NCBI RefSeq assembly: GCF_025359345.1
Contig: NZ_JANYGQ010000019.1
Coordinates: 1-38,369 of the forward strand
DNA from: Mucilaginibacter sp.
GTDB lineage: Bacteria > Bacteroidota > Bacteroidia > Sphingobacteriales > Sphingobacteriaceae
Direction: 5' to 3'
DNA: 38,369 nt
Each line of letters opens with the position of its first letter. The first letter of the stretch is position 1. Of this stretch, positions 8,574-16,117 are shown piece by piece. A program made the translations under genes and the position numbers. The notes under the pieces are model-generated. The model made no database searches. It worked only from the letters and a program-made list of their open reading frames with translations, and was not told the DNA's origin.

Positions 8574-8596
8574 ACTCCCTAAAAAGGGAGTTTTTT
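8574..8596 (+). terminator. Intrinsic terminator or attenuator in the leader of the kinase gene
   Basis: ACTCCCT, AAAA, AGGGAGT and then TTTTT form a compact textbook intrinsic terminator in the plus orientation. No plus-strand gene lies upstream, since the neighbouring gene diverges. It ends about 58 bases before the ATG at 8654. It may attenuate a leader transcript of the kinase operon or stop antisense transcripts from the left. Confidence 0.65.
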
Positions 8597-8653
8597 CATA
8601 AAAAAATAAATCTCACTTTTACATTGTTGCTTATATATAATATATACTGATAA

Positions 8654-10645
8654 ATGAAGTACCTTTTACTACTTGCGTTTTACCTAATCCTTTCGCCTTT
8701 TAAAAGCATGGCCCAGGATGATAACGCGAGGGAGCGTGCGAAACTTTTTGCTGCAGTTAAAAACTCAATAGACGACAGCACCAAAATGATGAACTTGCTT
8801 GGCCTGGGGTATAATGTATATGCCGGCAGTAAGCCCGATTCGGCCATTTATTATTATGACATGGCCTACGTTATTGCAAACCGGTTAAAAAACAAAACCG
8901 GGTTGTTAAGGTACTATGCCTGTTATGGTGATGTGCTAAGTTCGCGGTCAAAAAATTTTGAAGCCATAACTATGGCTTTAAAAGCCGTTGCGCTGGCCGA
9001 AACCACCAACAATGACCATTTTAAAGGCGCCGTTTACAATAATCTTGCGGGCTGTTATACCGATGCATCGGATATCGAAAAAGCCTATGCCTATTACCTT
9101 AAGGCCATAGCTGCTTATGAAAGGCTCGACGATAAAAGGCACCTTGCTGCGGTTTATGCTAATGTGCTGGGCATATTCTCTTCTATAGGCCACTCACCCG
9201 AGAAGGCTTTACAGTATGGTTTAAAATCAATTGAAGTGAGCCGGTCTGTTAAGGATCAGAACGTGCTGGCCGAGGCCTTGGTAAACACCAGCAGCGTTTA
9301 TATAAACCTTGGTAAACTTAATAAAGCCCTTGCATTGTTAACAGAAGCTAAGGCTATAAGCGAGAAAAAGAACGACAAAATAACCTTGCTGACTGAGTTG
9401 GTAGGATTTAATAAAATTTTTGTATTACAGGGGCGGTACGACGACCTCAAAAAATATACCGACCGGATAGTGGTCTTGAGCAAGGAAACTGGGAACGACA
9501 GGACTATGGCCGATGCTGAATATTACCTGGGCCTATACACTTTTAACAATAAAGATTACCCCGCAGCGGCCGGACATTTAAAAAAATCGATATCGATTTC
9601 AAGAGAAGTCAAAGCTGTTTCAGTAGAAGAAGAGTCTTACAGCGCGCTCGGTGATGTGGAGTTGTTGATGGGCAATTTTGCAGCATATCATAAAGACCGC
9701 AACCTGGAAGATTCGGTGCGTGCAAAGCTTCATGCCGACCAGATTTTGATAAACACGCAGGAATTGGAAACCAAATATAATGTTGCTAAAAAAGAGGTGG
9801 AAATAAGCAACCTTAATAAGGAAAAGCAAATACAGGCGCTTACCCTGCAAACGCGCACCATTTATATCGTGATTTTAACATGTGCGTTAGCGGTGCTGAT
9901 AGTATTTACCTGGCTAATACGCAACAACAGTATCCGTAAAGAAAAACTGCTGATAAACGAGCGCGAACTAAAGGAACAGCAAATACAGATTTTAGAAAAA
10001 GAGAAAGAACTTTTATCAACACAAGCACTGATGGAGGGGCAGGAGGCTGAACGAAGCCGTCTTGCCAAAGACCTTCACGATGGCCTGGGCGGAATATTAA
10101 CGGGTACTAAATATTCTTTAAGCAGTATGAAACAAAACATGATAATTAGTGCAGACAATGCTGCCGCTTTCGAAAAAACAATGAACATGTTGGACCAGTC
10201 GATATCCGAACTGCGGCGTGTGGCACATAATATGATGCCCGAAAGTTTGCTTAAATTAAGCCTTAATGATGCTATAGAGGATTATTGTCATCAAATTACC
10301 AACAGTGGGGCTTTAAAGGTAACTTATCAAAGTTTTGATATCGATAAATTGACGGCAAACGAGGCCGTAAAAATTGCCGTGTACCGCATTGTCCAAGAGC
10401 TGATAAACAATGTTGTAAAGCATGCAGGCGCCAAAACGGCAATTGTACAAATAACGCTGAAAGAGGCTATATTGGGCATTACCGTAGAAGATGATGGCAA
10501 AGGCTTCGAACTGGCCAACTTGTCGTTTGCCGAAGGGATGGGTTATAAAAATTTAAAAAGCCGCGTGGATTTTTTGAAGGGGAATATTGATGTGAAATCC
10601 GAAAGGGGCAAAGGTACTTCAGTATTGATTCAATTACCGGTTTAG
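8654..10645 (+). CDS. TPR-containing sensor histidine kinase, NarX/DegS (HisKA_3) type
   Basis: A signal peptide (MKYLLLLAFYLILSPFKSMAQ) leads into about 330 residues of TPR repeats (for example ALNKALALLTEAKAI, AYAYYLKAIAAYERL). These are predicted to be periplasmic. A coiled region precedes one membrane segment at about 402-423. A cytoplasmic coiled coil then leads to the HisKA_3 dimerisation box ERSRLAKDLHDGLGG, with phospho-acceptor His475. The HATPase_c domain shows the N-box (QELINNVVKHAGA) and G-box (VEDDGKGF, then GMGYKNLKSRV). Length and layout fit the TPR-kinase class common in Bacteroidota. The response regulator starts 2 bases downstream. The signal is unknown. Divergence from the exported cluster makes that cluster a candidate target (inference). 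Confidence 0.95.
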   Translation: MKYLLLLAFYLILSPFKSMAQDDNARERAKLFAAVKNSIDDSTKMMNLLGLGYNVYAGSKPDSAIYYYDMAYVIANRLKNKTGLLRYYACYGDVLSSRSKNFEAITMALKAVALAETTNNDHFKGAVYNNLAGCYTDASDIEKAYAYYLKAIAAYERLDDKRHLAAVYANVLGIFSSIGHSPEKALQYGLKSIEVSRSVKDQNVLAEALVNTSSVYINLGKLNKALALLTEAKAISEKKNDKITLLTELVGFNKIFVLQGRYDDLKKYTDRIVVLSKETGNDRTMADAEYYLGLYTFNNKDYPAAAGHLKKSISISREVKAVSVEEESYSALGDVELLMGNFAAYHKDRNLEDSVRAKLHADQILINTQELETKYNVAKKEVEISNLNKEKQIQALTLQTRTIYIVILTCALAVLIVFTWLIRNNSIRKEKLLINERELKEQQIQILEKEKELLSTQALMEGQEAERSRLAKDLHDGLGGILTGTKYSLSSMKQNMIISADNAAAFEKTMNMLDQSISELRRVAHNMMPESLLKLSLNDAIEDYCHQITNSGALKVTYQSFDIDKLTANEAVKIAVYRIVQELINNVVKHAGAKTAIVQITLKEAILGITVEDDGKGFELANLSFAEGMGYKNLKSRVDFLKGNIDVKSERGKGTSVLIQLPV

Positions 10646-10647
10646 TT

Positions 10648-11262
10648 ATGATAAAGATTATACAGGTCGAGGACCATAGTTTGGTAACGGAGGGCGTTAA
10701 GGCGTTTATTACTGCCGAGCCCGATATGGAATGTTTGGCCACCTGCGTATCGGGCGAAAACCTGATGCAGGTGCTAAAAAGCCAGCAGCCTGATGTAATT
10801 TTAATGGATGTTAACCTACCCGATACCACGGGCATTGAGCTTTGCAAGCTGGTAAAAGATAAATATCCAGGGGTATTTATAATAGCGCTGAGTATTAATA
10901 ATCAACCTGGCATTATCCGCAAAATGGTGGAAAATGGTGCCAGCGGTTATGTACTGAAGGATGCATCCCGCCAGGAAATAATTGAAGCCATACAAACAGT
11001 TGCAAAAGGCAAAACATTTTACAGCCGCTCGGTATCTGCAGCCCTCCGCCGCCCCGATGCGGTCGATTTACCTCCGCTTACCCGTCGCGAACGCGAAGTA
11101 TTGGAATTGATAGCCGATGGGTTTACCAACCCCCAAATAGCCGAATCGTTATTTGTGGACGTTACCACCATTGATTTTCACCGGAAAAATATGTTATCGA
11201 AATATAAGGTGAAGAATACCGCGGCATTGATTAAGGTGGCGGTGAGCAATAATTTGATATAG
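10648..11262 (+). CDS. Response regulator, NarL/FixJ (LuxR-type HTH) family
   Basis: The 204-residue protein has a receiver domain with the acidic pair (VEDH near residue 7), the phospho-acceptor Asp54 in VILMDVNLPDTTG, and a Lys near 105 (YVLKDAS). A linker leads to a C-terminal LuxR-type DNA-binding domain (about 138-204) with LTRREREVLELIADGFTNPQ and TIDFHRKNMLSKYKVKN. It is the cognate partner of the kinase, whose stop codon lies 2 bases upstream. Phosphorylation by the HisKA_3 kinase should promote DNA binding. The target genes cannot be read from the sequence. Confidence 0.96.
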   Translation: MIKIIQVEDHSLVTEGVKAFITAEPDMECLATCVSGENLMQVLKSQQPDVILMDVNLPDTTGIELCKLVKDKYPGVFIIALSINNQPGIIRKMVENGASGYVLKDASRQEIIEAIQTVAKGKTFYSRSVSAALRRPDAVDLPPLTRREREVLELIADGFTNPQIAESLFVDVTTIDFHRKNMLSKYKVKNTAALIKVAVSNNLI

Positions 11263-11294
11263 TTCAAACAACTATAGCCGCCCCAAAATCAAAT

Positions 11295-11360
11295 GGGCCG
11301 TAGGCCCTACCGCTTTGTAGAAAATTGCAAATGATAGGCTTTTGCCCCGTAGGGGTTACC
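11295..11360. repeat. Left arm of a REP/REPIN-like inverted pair
   Basis: This arm contains two small palindromes with a GTA loop: GGGCC-GTA-GGCCC (11295-11307) and CCCC-GTA-GGGG (11345-11355), separated by an AT-rich spacer containing CTTTGTAG. The arm reappears in imperfect inverted form at 11707-11771. The pair frames the transposase remnant. Confidence 0.75.
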
Positions 11361-11362
11361 CA

Positions 11363-11700
11363 TTAGCCACCTAACAGATCGTGAAAAATGCATTTTTCAT
11401 CATAATCAACATCGTTTTTTCTTAACATATTTAAATATTCTTCGCGAAAAGTTATTTGAGTATGATGCCGTTTTTGGTCTAAAATATATTTAACCACTTC
11501 ATCGATTTGCGAACGACTGTTACCTAAACGCACCATATCCTTCCTTCCACTAAAATTTTCGTTGCGTTAAGTTATTGGTGTTAATAAATTCCGAACTATC
11601 ACCTTTTACAAATTGCATTAGTTCTGAGATCGATTGTTTGGGATTTAATCCAACAAAAAGGTGTAAATGGTCTGGCATGTTATTTATCAATAAACGCGGG
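11363..11700 (-). pseudogene. Decayed IS200/RAYT-like HUH transposase (Transposase_17 type)
   Basis: Read on the minus strand from about 11700, the frame gives RLLINNMPDHLHLFVGLNPK, then SISELMQFVKG and EFINTNNLTQRKF, followed by an in-frame TAG. It continues as WKEGYGAF before a one- or two-base frameshift. In the new frame the C-terminal part is SRSQIDEVVKYILDQKRHH, then FREEYLNMLRKNDVDYDEK, ending at TAA (11363-11365). The HUH-type metal motif (HLH) and the YI.DQ motif, which in this family carries the catalytic Tyr, are both recognisable. The N-terminal third is missing, so the gene is dead: truncated, one stop, one frameshift. Inverted palindromic arms lie immediately outside it on both sides. 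Confidence 0.8.
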
Positions 11701-11706
11701 CGAAGT

Positions 11707-11771
11707 GTAACCCCTACGGGGCAATAAAAATATTTTCGTTGTATGCTACAAAGGGGTAGGCCCTACGGGCC
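11707..11771. repeat. Right arm of the REP/REPIN-like inverted pair
   Basis: This is the imperfect reverse complement of 11295-11360. Its palindromes are CCCC-TAC-GGGG (11711-11721) and GGCCC-TAC-GGGCC (11759-11771), with CTACAAAG in the spacer. It lies directly upstream of the truncated 5' end of the transposase remnant. Confidence 0.75.
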
Positions 11772-11966
11772 ATACTTCATCCCAAACTAACAAGATTTTG
11801 CAAACCATAAACATTAATACAAACTCGTTTCTAAAAAAGCGTGTGCCGAACATGCATCGTGTCAACGAAAACCCCTACCCTCAAAATAAATTCCAATCTT
11901 TATGTAGTTTTTCTCCACTTGCACATACTAATTGTGTATTAACAACCGGATAATTCAATAGCTATC

Positions 11967-12467
11967 ATGCAGCGTATTACTGAAGATAAATTTGTAGAAG
12001 ACATCAACCAAAATATTGGGATCATTCACAAAATATGCAACATCTACTTTATTGATGCTGATGACCGGAAGGACGCCTGCCAGGAAATCTTGTACCAGTT
12101 GTGGCGGTCGCACCCCGGGTTTAGGGGCGGTTCCAAATTCTCGACATGGATGTACAAGGTTGCGCTTAACACGGCCATTACTTATTCAAAAAAAGGCAGC
12201 CGCGAAGTGCCGACCGATATGCAAACCGGCAATTGGGAACAACTTTCGGCCGGGAACGAACAGCAGCATGTTAATGAAAGAATGGCCCTGCTTTATGCCG
12301 CCATCAACACGCTTTCGGTAGCCGACAAGGCTATTACCCTCCTGTACCTGGAGGATAACAGCTACGATGAGATTGCCGAAATAACCGGCCTCACCAAAAC
12401 CAATGTTAGCGTACGACTTGTCCGCATTAAAAAAGCTTTGAAAGAAAAACTTAAAAACATTATTTAA
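11967..12467 (+). CDS. ECF-type RNA polymerase sigma factor (166 aa)
   Basis: Region 2 is visible at about residues 10-80 (DADDRKDACQEILYQLWRSH, FSTWMYKVALNTAI), with the typical 'D..D..QE....W' core-binding helix. Region 4 is at about 110-160 (LSVADKAITLLYLEDNSYDE, IAEITGLTKTNVSVRLVRIK), a helix-turn-helix for the -35 element. At 166 residues the length is normal for a group 4 sigma factor. A membrane protein gene follows after 13 bases and is a possible regulator. No zinc-finger anti-sigma is present at this locus. The bound stimulus is unknown. The start is the ATG at 11967. Confidence 0.95.
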   Translation: MQRITEDKFVEDINQNIGIIHKICNIYFIDADDRKDACQEILYQLWRSHPGFRGGSKFSTWMYKVALNTAITYSKKGSREVPTDMQTGNWEQLSAGNEQQHVNERMALLYAAINTLSVADKAITLLYLEDNSYDEIAEITGLTKTNVSVRLVRIKKALKEKLKNII

Positions 12468-12480
12468 ACAAACACATATT

Positions 12481-13095
12481 ATGGAAACACTTGATGAAGC
12501 CAAAAACCTTTGGCAAAATACCAACCAGCAAACCAACCAACCGTTGTTAAACAAGGGTGAGGTAGAGAACATTATTAAGCTCCGGATAAAAAAGGAGAAG
12601 AAAAATGCCGCCGAATATTTTGGGTTGTCGTTTACTTACCAAATATTGATTTACGCCTTCGCATGCCATTTGATTATTAAGTATTGGGGCGATAACCTGG
12701 TAATGCTGCTAAGCGCTGCCGGTGTTGTATTGTACATACCGCTTACAGTAATTTTAATGCAAAAATTTAAGGCGATGTTTAATTTACCGCCACAGCAAGC
12801 TATTAATTTGCAAAGCGATGTAAAAAATCAGTTTACCTTATTGAGCCAATTTTTCAACTTCAAAAAACGGTTCGACCTGTTGTCTCTGCCGCTTACTTCA
12901 ATAATTTTAACAGGGGTACTATTTATGCTGTATGTGCCCGGTGGAGTGGAAGCGCATATAACCGGAGCGGTATTCGCTTGCCTGGGGATGCTGTTAGTTT
13001 ATGGTGTGGCGGCGTGGTTCGAAAACAAAAAACACTTTGTACATCCGCTTAACCGGCTTAGGTTTATTTTGCAAGATATCGGGCAAGTGGATTAA
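12481..13095 (+). CDS. Four-helix membrane protein cotranscribed with the sigma factor
   Basis: The protein has a soluble, charged N-terminus of about 48 residues (METLDEAKNLWQNTNQQTNQ) with the 'L..A..LW' helix seen in Bacteroidota proteins that follow ECF sigma genes. Four hydrophobic segments follow at about 50-68, 72-92, 138-155 and 160-178, and then a short basic tail. There is no zf-HC2 zinc motif. Its position 13 bases after the sigma gene suggests that the cytoplasmic N-terminus could hold the sigma factor at the membrane (inference, not shown by the sequence). It may equally be a target of the sigma factor. Confidence 0.8.
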   Translation: METLDEAKNLWQNTNQQTNQPLLNKGEVENIIKLRIKKEKKNAAEYFGLSFTYQILIYAFACHLIIKYWGDNLVMLLSAAGVVLYIPLTVILMQKFKAMFNLPPQQAINLQSDVKNQFTLLSQFFNFKKRFDLLSLPLTSIILTGVLFMLYVPGGVEAHITGAVFACLGMLLVYGVAAWFENKKHFVHPLNRLRFILQDIGQVD

Positions 13096-13120
13096 CTTCC
13101 CCTATTGATGTTAAAATAAC

Positions 13121-13160
13121 AATCCCCGCATGGCTAACATTGCCAGACCATGTGGGGATT
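13121..13160. terminator. Hairpin between convergent genes
   Basis: AATCCCC-G-CATGG pairs with CCATG-T-GGGGATT, giving a 12-bp stem with one mismatch. It lies between the end of the plus-strand membrane protein gene and the end of the minus-strand protease gene. On the minus strand it is followed by GTTATTTT, so it can serve at least the leftward transcript. Confidence 0.6.
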
Positions 13161-13172
13161 ATAAAAATCATA

Positions 13173-14060
13173 TCAGGCTGCCGCTACCTCCACAAAACCC
13201 GGCTGAGGCAACTCTTTTCGCCTTGTCCAAAAATAAATGGCAGCTATCACCGCAACAACCGCCAGCACCACGCCGAACTCATCAATGTAATATTTGGTTT
13301 TGCTGTTATAAACGGTAAGCGGGGTAAAAATGCTTTGTATAAATAAATTGTGACTGGCATGCAATATGGCAGCTGTCCATAAGTTGCCTGATTTTAGGCG
13401 AAACCAGGTAAATATAAAGCTGATGCTTATTACCATAACCCCAAAGCAGCTGAAACCGTACCATGCCGGCGTGCCGCTGTTGTAATCGGCAAAAACCAGT
13501 ATCGGCACGTGCCATAATGCCCAAACAAATCCTACAAAAAGCGATGTTTTGGTGTAGTTAGATATCTTGTAAACCTCGGGTACCAAAAATCCGCGCCAGC
13601 CAATTTCTTCGCCCAGGCCATGCGCGGTGCTGCCCACCATGCCTATTAAGCCGGTGAAAATAAAATACAGCGCCATTACCACGCCATCGGGCAAACCGGC
13701 CCAGCCGAACGAGGTCCCTATTTGCTTTACCGTATCGGTATTGTAAAAGCCACCCCATCCCGCAACCCATAAAATCAAATAAGCAATAAGTGAATATATC
13801 AGCGGCACCAAATATGCCCAAAGCATGTAGCGCGGGTTTTTCCAGCTCCAGCCCAAATCGGCAATGTTTCGCTTCATTATCCTGCAGGTTGCAAATGCGG
13901 ATAGCGCCGGCGCCCACATAATCCCGGCTACGTATAAGCCGAAACCGCTGCCAAGCTTACCTGTGTGGATTATCAAAAAATAATAGATTGAGCTTATGCA
14001 CAACGTTATCAGCAAAAAAATAGCAATAGCTTTCCGGCTTTGGTTAACAGGCTGTTCCAT
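13173..14060 (-). CDS. CPBP-family intramembrane metalloprotease (295 aa)
   Basis: The protein has about eight hydrophobic segments and the conserved CPBP (CAAX protease / bacteriocin-processing) motifs. Motif 1 is EEIGWRGFLVPE with Glu151, Glu152 and Arg156. Motif 2 is FVGFVWALWHVPI with His184. A C-terminal His-rich motif is AILHASHN (His234, His237). These residues form the metal/catalytic site in the Rce1-like fold. Substrates of bacterial members are mostly unknown; some process peptides or give bacteriocin immunity. The gene is flanked by a hairpin on its 3' side and by the serine hydrolase gene downstream of none of its own operon partners. It is likely monocistronic. Confidence 0.92.
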   Translation of the reverse strand: MEQPVNQSRKAIAIFLLITLCISSIYYFLIIHTGKLGSGFGLYVAGIMWAPALSAFATCRIMKRNIADLGWSWKNPRYMLWAYLVPLIYSLIAYLILWVAGWGGFYNTDTVKQIGTSFGWAGLPDGVVMALYFIFTGLIGMVGSTAHGLGEEIGWRGFLVPEVYKISNYTKTSLFVGFVWALWHVPILVFADYNSGTPAWYGFSCFGVMVISISFIFTWFRLKSGNLWTAAILHASHNLFIQSIFTPLTVYNSKTKYYIDEFGVVLAVVAVIAAIYFWTRRKELPQPGFVEVAAA

Positions 14061-14142
14061 GTAAAAAGGGTTTTGGGTTGATAATCAATATTACAATAAA
14101 TGTAAATAAATTCAATTGATAAAGCATAACCCGGGGCTATCA

Positions 14143-15213
14143 TTACATCACTGCCTCATCAACCAGTTTCATCAACTCAAAATAGCGCTCATTCCGGCCG
14201 GTATTTTTAATATAAAACGTCATTAAAAACCCGCAATACTTTTTATCATTATTCACCCAAGGAAAGCTACCAAACAAGCCGGGGCTGCTTACGATATTGT
14301 TACCCATTGTCCATTCCCCATAGCCATAACCCAAGCCGTGGGCCTCGGCGGGGCTATAGGCAATTTTCACATCGGGTGTTATGCGATTTATTTGCATTTG
14401 GGCAATGCTGGCTTCGCTTAATATTCTTTTCCCGTTAAAAACGCCTTTGTTCATTATCATCACCAAAAAGTTTAAATAATCTTCGGGTGTGCTTAGTGCG
14501 CCACCGGCGGGCAGGGCCACCTTCTTTTTGCCGAAATCGGTATTTTTCATACCCAATGGCGCGGCTATCCTTTCAGCAAACAGGGTTTCAAAATTTTTAC
14601 CGCTGATTTTTTCGATAACTGCACCGGCTATTTGTAAACCCGTGTTGCTATAATGGAATGTTTTGCCGGGTTCGCCTTCCATGGGCATTTTGGCTATCGT
14701 GGCAATCACTTCGTCCATGCTGCTGGCATCAGCTACGTCTTTTATGTTTTCCTTTAGTTCGGGTGCTTGTATTCCCGTTAAGTGTGAAAGACACTGGCTG
14801 ATGGTGATACGCCCTTTGCCATGCTGCGATAACACGGGCAGGTATTTACCAACGGTATCGATAAGCTTTAATTTGCCTTCGTCGACAAAGGTCATCACCA
14901 GGGCAGCACTGTACCATTTGCTGCAACTGGCAATATTTAACCGGGTTGATAGCGTATAATTTTCCATCTCGGCAGTCTTGCCTTGTTTACGGGCAACGTA
15001 CCGGGCGGCCATTTTCTGGCGCATATTCATGTCGTTTGCCGAATGATTGTACACCAGCTTTCCATCTTTATAAATTACCAGGATGGAGCGACCGCCCATT
15101 TCGCGGGTGTTTTGGTCGAGCCAGGCATCGAGCTTTTGGAAATGGGTTTGGGCGCGGGCCGTATTTAATAGTATTACAAATAAAAACGCCAGTTCTATTT
15201 TAAAACGATTCAT
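14143..15213 (-). CDS. Serine hydrolase, class C beta-lactamase/penicillin-binding-protein-like
   Basis: A signal peptide (MNRFKIELAFLFVILLNTAR, cleavage near AQ) puts the enzyme in the periplasm. The active-site SxxK is S96-C-S-K99 in NIASCSKW, and the YxN motif is Y188-S-N190 in FHYSNTG. A HGLGYG segment near residue 300 sits where the third (KTG-like) motif is expected. The 356-residue length fits the Pfam Beta-lactamase (PF00144) family, which includes esterases, D-aminopeptidases and DD-peptidases. A true beta-lactamase role is not implied. The gene stands alone between the CPBP protease and the TonB system, 82 bases from the protease gene. Confidence 0.93.
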   Translation of the reverse strand: MNRFKIELAFLFVILLNTARAQTHFQKLDAWLDQNTREMGGRSILVIYKDGKLVYNHSANDMNMRQKMAARYVARKQGKTAEMENYTLSTRLNIASCSKWYSAALVMTFVDEGKLKLIDTVGKYLPVLSQHGKGRITISQCLSHLTGIQAPELKENIKDVADASSMDEVIATIAKMPMEGEPGKTFHYSNTGLQIAGAVIEKISGKNFETLFAERIAAPLGMKNTDFGKKKVALPAGGALSTPEDYLNFLVMIMNKGVFNGKRILSEASIAQMQINRITPDVKIAYSPAEAHGLGYGYGEWTMGNNIVSSPGLFGSFPWVNNDKKYCGFLMTFYIKNTGRNERYFELMKLVDEAVM

Positions 15214-15328
15214 AGTAGCTTGCTTAGTACAAACTAAACATAGTTAAAATACCGGTTTAATTGTAAGAAAACCACGCCCGGCCGGTTAAATTGTCCGGTA
15301 ACACTGTCAAAATCGGGGGGCAAACCTG

Positions 15329-16117
15329 CTAAAGCACATTGAAGCTTAAAGTATCCGCTTGCATTGCTGTAAATATGCCAAAGCCGTTTGTAACATTAGT
15401 TGGCGTATTTACCAGGTTTTGCGAAGTCGACCTGCCGGTATTGCTTTTCAGCAAGTCTATGTATTCCTGGTTTACACGTAACAGTATCACTTTATAGTGC
15501 CCGTAAAAAGGTATAACGTTTGTCGTAACATAATACCCCGACTTTCTATCGGTATTCAGCTCAAAATCCGTCTCGGTATTATTCCCGCGGCTCCCCAGCG
15601 GAAACTCAGGACCGTCAGAGCTTTTAAAAACCAAAACGTGGTGTAACGAGTCGGGGTTTGCCCAGGTAAAGCGGTTTATAGTATCAGGGACTGCATTTGG
15701 GCCCGATGGAGCTTTTGGATATACCACTGCATATTGCGTTGCGAAATCCGCAGGTTTAGCCGGCATAGTTGTTTTGGCGGTTACAGTTTCCGCCAGGTAT
15801 TTAAATATCAGCGTATATGTTTTGCCTGCTGTTAAAAACGCGATGTCACTGTAGGTATAGATTCCTTTGGCCGTTTCAACCAGTTGCACGGTATTGTTCC
15901 CATCCGATACGCTAAGCTGCTGCCCTGTAATGGGCGCCCCGTAGGTAGCGGTATCGGTTAAAGCCTTTTGCTGGTAAAGCTTTACTGATATGGCATTCCC
16001 TCCCATTAAGTAAGCTTCTACAACGGGCAGGCTTGTGGTAGTACCGGTCGTAACTTTTTTACAGGAGGCCATCAACAGGGCGGCACCTAAAAGAATAATA
16101 GGGGTATATTTCTTCAT
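15329..16117 (-). CDS. DUF4249 lipoprotein, partner of the TonB receptor
   Basis: The lipobox is LLMAS-C, followed by KKVTTG, so the protein is lipid-anchored. The layout fits DUF4249: an N-terminal beta domain with PVVEAYLMGGN, a Thr/Gly-rich middle (LTAGKTYTLIF), and a C-terminal part with NPDSLHHVLVF. DUF4249 genes regularly follow a TonB receptor in Bacteroidota, and the product is thought to act with it at the outer membrane. The ATG at 16117 overlaps the receptor stop (ATGA). An in-frame ATG two codons earlier (16123) is also possible; the ATGA overlap is preferred here. No U-rich terminator is evident downstream. Confidence 0.9.
   Translation of the reverse strand: MKKYTPIILLGAALLMASCKKVTTGTTTSLPVVEAYLMGGNAISVKLYQQKALTDTATYGAPITGQQLSVSDGNNTVQLVETAKGIYTYSDIAFLTAGKTYTLIFKYLAETVTAKTTMPAKPADFATQYAVVYPKAPSGPNAVPDTINRFTWANPDSLHHVLVFKSSDGPEFPLGSRGNNTETDFELNTDRKSGYYVTTNVIPFYGHYKVILLRVNQEYIDLLKSNTGRSTSQNLVNTPTNVTNGFGIFTAMQADTLSFNVL

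Noticed and set aside
11263..11966. Possibility of a complete, active insertion element around the transposase
   Set aside because: The gene lacks its N-terminus and has a stop and a frameshift, so the element cannot be autonomous.
14143..15213. Antibiotic resistance gene (beta-lactamase)
   Set aside because: SxxK and YxN motifs are shared by many esterases and peptidases of this family; nothing in the sequence or context points to resistance.
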